Part shown: positions 58,833-64,000 of the stretch, in pieces
Layout: each line of letters starts with the position of its first letter
How positions within the stretch are numbered: position 1 is the stretch's first letter
NCBI GenBank assembly: GCA_022579005.1
Contig: MU401578.1
Location: 1-64,000 of the forward strand
DNA from: Poronia punctata
Taxonomy: Eukaryota; Ascomycota; Sordariomycetes; Xylariales; Xylariaceae
Direction of reading: 5' to 3'
Length of the DNA: 64,000 nucleotides
Made by a program: the position numbers and the translations under genes
Notes under the pieces: model-generated
Database searches by the model: none
What the model saw: only the letters and a program-made list of their open reading frames with translations
What the model was told of the DNA's origin: nothing

Positions 58833-61800
58833 AAGAGGATATGTAGTTACTTCTCTTCTCTGACTAGTTGTGGTCCCTTTTTGGATACATGTAACTAGGA
58901 AGGTGCTTGGTTAGTTGTAATAGTGTACTTACTATGTTGTGTTAGCTAATACACATGTAAAATTCTTATACTTCTTCTCTCTGCCTTCACTTGCTACCCA
59001 GTGATATATTCGTCGGACTCCGTCCTTACTACCGGTTAAAGTTTCGACAGTAGCTGTCATGTAAGGTAGGTCAGGTATGGGAAGAAATGGTCCTCTAGTA
59101 TCTTAAAAACGATCATATCATTATCTCATTCTTGGATTATGTGTGTGTGTGTGTGTGCTGCCCGGGCTGGCGTCATGCACATGATATTACCGATAAAAAG
59201 AGTCCATCTCTCCTATTTCCCCCATGTTGGGGAAAAGTATATGAGATCTGGGGAGAGATAGATAGGTCACCAAGGGGACTAGGTTTAATTAGGCTAAAAT
59301 TAATAACCTTAGCTACCCTATCTTTCTTTCTCAAAATGCAAACAAACCTCGGCTTCCAGTCTAGTTTTCACATGTAATACCTATATACACGTACACGTAG
59401 ATCACCACGACAAAATTTTTGGAGAGCTATTCAAACTAGATACCCCTAGTTCGGTTCAAACTATCTATCTACCTGTCTACTCGTAACCTAGTGAGAAGAG
59501 CCAAGAATGAAAACAGACGCCCTGGCGATTTCCAGTTGTTAGGCAATTACCTGGTAGGTCTAGGTACGAGTAGAGAGATACCTTAGCCAGTTTTGTAATA
59601 CCTACCTACCTAGGTGATATTATCTCGGCCCCGGATTCCGGGATCGAATTGAAAGATATATTACCTAGATGCGATTTGTCTTACATGCCCTACACTAATG
59701 CGAATAGGAGTTTGTGACAGGATTTTAGGTCGAGTTTGATGGCCTCAGCTTCAGCTTACAGTAACTAAAGTACCTACATATATTAACTTCTTACCTCATC
59801 ACCAAATATGCGTAGGTACTTACCTACACGTACAAGTATCTACACGTAAAACGCAGCCAACAGAAACCCACTTGAAAGAAGAATCCAGCGTAAGCCAAGT
59901 CGGCCCCCTCATCCTCATTCCATACGTAGTTCTTGATGATGCTAGGTAAGTAATTAGTCGGCAATTGAGGCTGCTTTGGAGTCTTACCCCATTTGAGGGT
60001 AGTTTGCGGGATGTGCTTGGGTTACCTCGTTTTAGGTGGTGTGGGAAGAGGTTTTGAATGCGGGGAGGAAAATTTGGGGTAGGAGCCTGTCACGCCTGTC
60101 TGACTATTTCCGTATCTACCTGTACGAGTATTCCTTGTGAGATTGGGATGTTAGGTGATATCCATGTGTCCAGAATAGGTATATATCTTCTTGGCAGCTG
60201 TTGTCTGCTTCGTACCGATTGAGCTATCACGTTCGACCTCATCTACAGCATGTAGACAGCCCCTACAGCGTTAACCTTCCATAGGTACTTCGTCACAAAG
60301 CTAGGATTTATGGTGCTCAGTCAATTTCCCTTACCTAGGTACCTACTTTATCCACTCGGCTACCATAAGCACTAAAATCCTTAATATATATATCCTACAC
60401 GTCTGGCTTTTCTCCTCATGTTTAGACGTTTGCAAAGACCTGTTGACTACAAGTACCTAGTACCTACCCGTGGAGCCCAGTCGTGCCAGTGTTTGCATCC
60501 ACATGGGGGAATTTGGGACAAGGGGTGGGGAACCAACCCCCGCATTTTGCCATGAGGAATAAGCAGAATAAACCTCGGTACTGCCCGAGTCTGGTTAAGT
60601 CCAGGCAGGGAATATCACAAGATCTGTGACCGTTTTGCCCTGTTGGTCGCGGTTTTTACAAGTAGTACCAAGCTACCAGCGCGACAGATGTACGTGTAAA
60701 CTTCTAGATAGTGCAAACCTTGCGCTTGTCATACTCGTAGCAATGCACGTAGGATAATTAGTGTATCTGAAGCCAGAAAAAGGGCACAACGTTGTTTGGA
60801 TGTGCAGTATTGCTGAGCACTTGATTGGTCAGGAAAATAACTGACATGTTTGCTGTACCAAACTTACCTCAGTCAGGTACTCTTATCTAGATCCAACGTT
60901 TTCTCGTCTTCTTCAAACTAGGTAGGTACTCGTACATCCTATTGTGGGACGTACTTCTGGTTTACCTTCAGATGCTTGTACTTGTATGAGTATGCTAGTT
61001 ATATATATTTTACCGTAGAATCTTACTTGTACCGTTGCAAAGGTGGCCCAGGGCAAGCTGTACTCAGAGGTACCTGGTTTAGCTAAGATTAAGTAGTGGA
61101 TTTACGTGTACACCTAGATGGCATCTAGCGTTGTACTCGTACGTGTATGTGTAGGAGGTAGCGTACCGGATTCAGCTCCGTCTGGGGGCAGGGCAGGGGA
61201 TGCCCTTGCCGAATGATCCAGAACAGCATTCTCAGTACGATAGATACATGTACATGATTACACCTTTTCTGTTTCACGTCTCTTGTTTAGCATCATTGTT
61301 CTAAAGGTTAGGTATTCGTTCCCAGCGGCCCCCGCGCATACCCGGAGTAAAAATAAACAAGTCTTAGATGGTATACTTATCAGATCTAACCCAGTACCTA
61401 CACCTATCTCAAGCCCCTCGCGAGTCAAATTCCATCTTATCTTCACAGCCCTAGCCTTATATATGTAGATAGACGACAAGCGCAAATGAGGTAGGTTAGG
61501 AACTTGAGAAGCTTGGTACATAGAGAGGTAATACCGCATGTATTGCCTACATATACATAAATGTACCTTTTCCTCTTGACAGGATTGTCCGTCGTAGCAA
61601 CGGCAGGTACATGTATCCACGTATGTACGCTATTTAACATTCTATAGCGACCAACTCATGTTTCAGAGCACTAAACTTCTAGTCGCTCTTGGTTTTTTGT
61701 CTGCCTTTTGCTAGTGTTGGCGTCTTTTACCCATTCGGGCTCTTCATTTGGCCCGATCCCGACCCCCCCTCCCTCCAAGAAGAAGAGCTAAAACATTAGG

Positions 61801-62265
61801 GTCGCCCCGCGGGCCCCGACCTTTTTGTGACGACACTGCCGCGATCGTCCCATCCCACTTAAGTTAAGTAGTCCTCGGGCCACCACCTGGCTGGGATGTG
61901 GGATTCTCGTCGCGTGCGTGGGATTTAAAGAAAAACCAATCCCAGGACAGACATGATAATAGGGAAAAGACGGCCGTGATTGTATATTTACCTATTACTT
62001 GACCTTTTTACCATATCATTTGGGAAACGCCAGAGGATCAAGGGATAATAATATCCAATTGCCTGGCCAGAAGACAACCGAGGACTCTACATACACTCTT
62101 CGCTAGTCGGCAATTGACATTGGTGGCTCTTCAGTTCCAATAGCGCGGCCTACATTTTGGCAGATGAGCATTGGTTGACCTGCTTTTCGCCGACGCCGAA
62201 TCATACAATATATACCCTTCTGGAAAAATAACACACGGGACGGACGATTGAGCGATATTTTCAAC
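58833..62265. other. 3.4-kb spacer dense in GTAC/CTAG words
   Basis: No gene. A TG microsatellite at about 59139-59156. Words such as CTCGTAC, GTACACGTA and CCTACCTAGG recur at 59.38, 59.58, 59.82, 60.34, 60.93, 61.08 and 61.14 kb. Final 200 bases: likely promoter of the P450 gene. Confidence 0.55.
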
Positions 62266-64000
62266 ATGGGTCTAGTCGAGCAAGCCCTGGAGGGCGCTAC
62301 CGTCAAATCGTTTGCCGTTTATTTGGGCATCCTGTTCGTGGTATGGAGGGTCTACCTAAAGATTAACGAGAGTGTTCGACTCCGAAAACTCGGGGCTCGG
62401 GCCCCCAGGATCGTCAGCCATTTACCATTCGGTAAGTGAGGAGAATTGGATGGATTCGCCGGCACTGTGGCCCATCATCGTTCCGCCTATTACCAGGCGT
62501 GTGCAGGGCTATTTCTAACATCGAATTTGATCCGTTAGGCCTCGACACCGTCTACAAGCAGGTCAAGGCTACAATGCAATACAAGAATCTGGAATCCTTC
62601 TTGGAAGTGATTAAGCCCTCTTCCAATTACACAGTAGAGGGTCGCATATTAGGGCGCCGAATCGTCTTCACGGCAGATCCCGAGAACATCAAGGCCATCC
62701 TAGCAACGCAGTTCTCGGACTATGGCAAGGGCGAGCCCTTCCACCGCGAGTGGAAGGAATTCCTTGGCGACAGCATCTTCGTCACTGACGGCAAGGTATG
62801 GCACGCAAGTCGCCAGTTGCTCCGCCCCCAGTTCTCGCGGGAGCGAATTAGCGATCTGCACACCTTTGAGAGTCATCTCGATGTATTGTTCAAGGCGATC
62901 GCCAACGGTGGTGCACTGGAGGGACCGGACCAGAAAGTTGACATCGAGGCTGGAAACGGCAAGCCGATCGAGATCAGTGACTTGTTCTTCAGATACACAT
63001 TGGACGTGTCGACGAGCTTCCTGCTGGGTACAGATGTTGGATCCCTCACGTGAGTCAAAAGAACCCTACAAACACCTCGTTGAATTTATTCTATACATGT
63101 AGACAGAATATCATCGTCACACGTAGGGCCAGAAAATCTAACCGCAGAAAACGAACTACAGAAACCCCCGTGAGCCATTTGCCGAGGCTTTCAACGAAGT
63201 ACAGCGGATCCAGAGCATCAAGGCGCGCGCCGGCCCCCTACAGGCCATCGTGCCTCACGGCTCATTCCGCCGCGGGCTCAAGGTTGTCAATTCACTGTGC
63301 GACATTTATATCGACCAAGCGCTGCGTTTGAGCCCGGAAGAGCTGGCGTCAAAGACCAAGTCGGACCAGGAGTACACGTTCCTGCATGAATTGGCCCTGT
63401 TCACGCGCGACCGGACTGTGATCCGTGACCAGTTGGTGGCCGTGCTCCTCGCCGGCCGCGACACGACGGCCGCCACGCTCTCCTGGACTATATATGAGCT
63501 GGGCCGACATCCCGAGGTTGTGCGCAAACTGCGAGACGAAATTGTGCGCACCGTCGGTGTCGACCGCACGCCTACGTACGACGACCTCAAGAACATGAAA
63601 TATCTCCAGTACGTGGTAAACGAGACCCTGCGTCTCTATCCCGTCGTGCCGTTCAACGTGCGGCTGGCGCTCAAGGACACGACGCTGCCACGTGGCGGCG
63701 GCGCTGACGGCAACCAACCTATCGCAGTCCTCAAGGACACGCCCATAGCCTACTCGACGCTCGTGATGCAGCGCCGCACTGACCTGTACCCGCCCGTCTC
63801 GGAGAAGTTTGTTGACCCGGCCGTGTACTGCCCCGACCGGTGGTACAATTGGCAGCCGCGCCCGTGGCAGTACATCCCCTTCAACGGCGGCCCCCGTATC
63901 TGCATCGGCCAGCAGTTCGCCCTGACCGAGATGACGTACGTGCTCACGCGCCTGTTCCAGCGCTTCGATCGTGTTGAGAGCTTCATGCATGAAATCGATG
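62266..64000 (+). CDS. CYP52-like cytochrome P450 (3' end cut by window)
   Basis: Exons 62266-62431, 62539-63049 and 63162 to the window end give 505 residues and run off the edge. An N-terminal membrane anchor (FAVYLGILFVVWRVYL) precedes the soluble domain. P450 landmarks are present: the I-helix AGRDTTAATLSW, ExxR at Glu380/Arg383 (NETLRLYP) and the heme loop FNGGPRICIGQQFAL with Cys473. GPRICIGQQFALTE and the AGRDTTA/RRTDLYPP context resemble the CYP52/CYP539-type alkane or fatty-acid hydroxylases of the endoplasmic reticulum. The third exon was placed so that PFAEAFNEVQ stays in frame (CTACAG acceptor, 63161). Perhaps 15-20 residues are missing at the C-terminus. Substrate not determinable. 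Confidence 0.9.

Overview
This window looks like nuclear DNA of a filamentous ascomycete (Pezizomycotina). The genes have short introns of about 50-200 nt, with GT...AG ends and CTAAC-like branch points. There is a fungal non-reducing polyketide synthase, two intron-containing tRNA genes and long gene-poor spacers. AT-rich blocks nearly free of CpG resemble repeats degraded by RIP (repeat-induced point mutation). I ran no database search: gene names rest on recognised motifs and on splice models joined by hand. Each complete model closes in frame across its introns.

Left part (1-24.7 kb) is accessory DNA. It opens with an AT-rich block (1-1130) and a 1.1-kb element (1920-3054) whose normal-composition 90-bp terminal inverted repeats enclose an AT-rich core with a 120-bp tandem repeat. 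A gene-poor stretch follows, with a tRNA-like relic (3736-3810), then tRNA-Asp(GTC) at 6990-7078. Next comes a small group of likely secondary-metabolism genes: the 3' end of a membrane-protein gene (7823-8166, -), a six-exon SAT-KS-MAT-PT-ACP polyketide synthase of 1787 aa (8605-14300, -) and an intracellular CE4-type deacetylase (14796-15713, -). After a 1.16-kb Tc1/mariner-like inverted-repeat element carrying its own minisatellite (15931-17090) there is a bANK-type regulator: a bZIP basic region plus ankyrin repeats without a leucine zipper (19729-20702, +). That architecture is known from pathway-specific regulators such as TOXE. The layout suggests a compact metabolite locus whose regulator is split off by a transposon insertion.

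Right part (24.7-64 kb) holds mostly conserved single genes separated by 1-6 kb spacers. They are the PP4 regulatory subunit 3 (PSY2/SMEK), a zinc-type alcohol dehydrogenase-like MDR protein, tRNA-Ser(TGA), a YeeE/YedE-type sulfur transporter, a RidA-family protein with an expanded poly-serine tract, ARS2/SERRATE, a Crh-type GH16 cell-wall transglycosylase, an ARO8-type aminotransferase, an aldehyde dehydrogenase with two plausible start codons, a secreted GH20 beta-N-acetylhexosaminidase, and a CYP52-like P450 cut by the window end. GH16 and GH20 act on cell-wall chitin and glucan. The aminotransferase and aldehyde dehydrogenase are neighbours on the same strand but I see no proof of a shared pathway.

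The spacers from about 20 kb onward are full of short GTAC-, CTAG- and CTCGTAC-type words that are rare in the genes. One spacer (35.4-35.73 kb) has extreme homopolymers and a blurred duplicate, which looks like an assembly problem. The most interesting items are the PKS whose SAT active-site Cys is replaced by Gly, its association with a deacetylase and a bANK regulator, and the two non-autonomous inverted-repeat elements.
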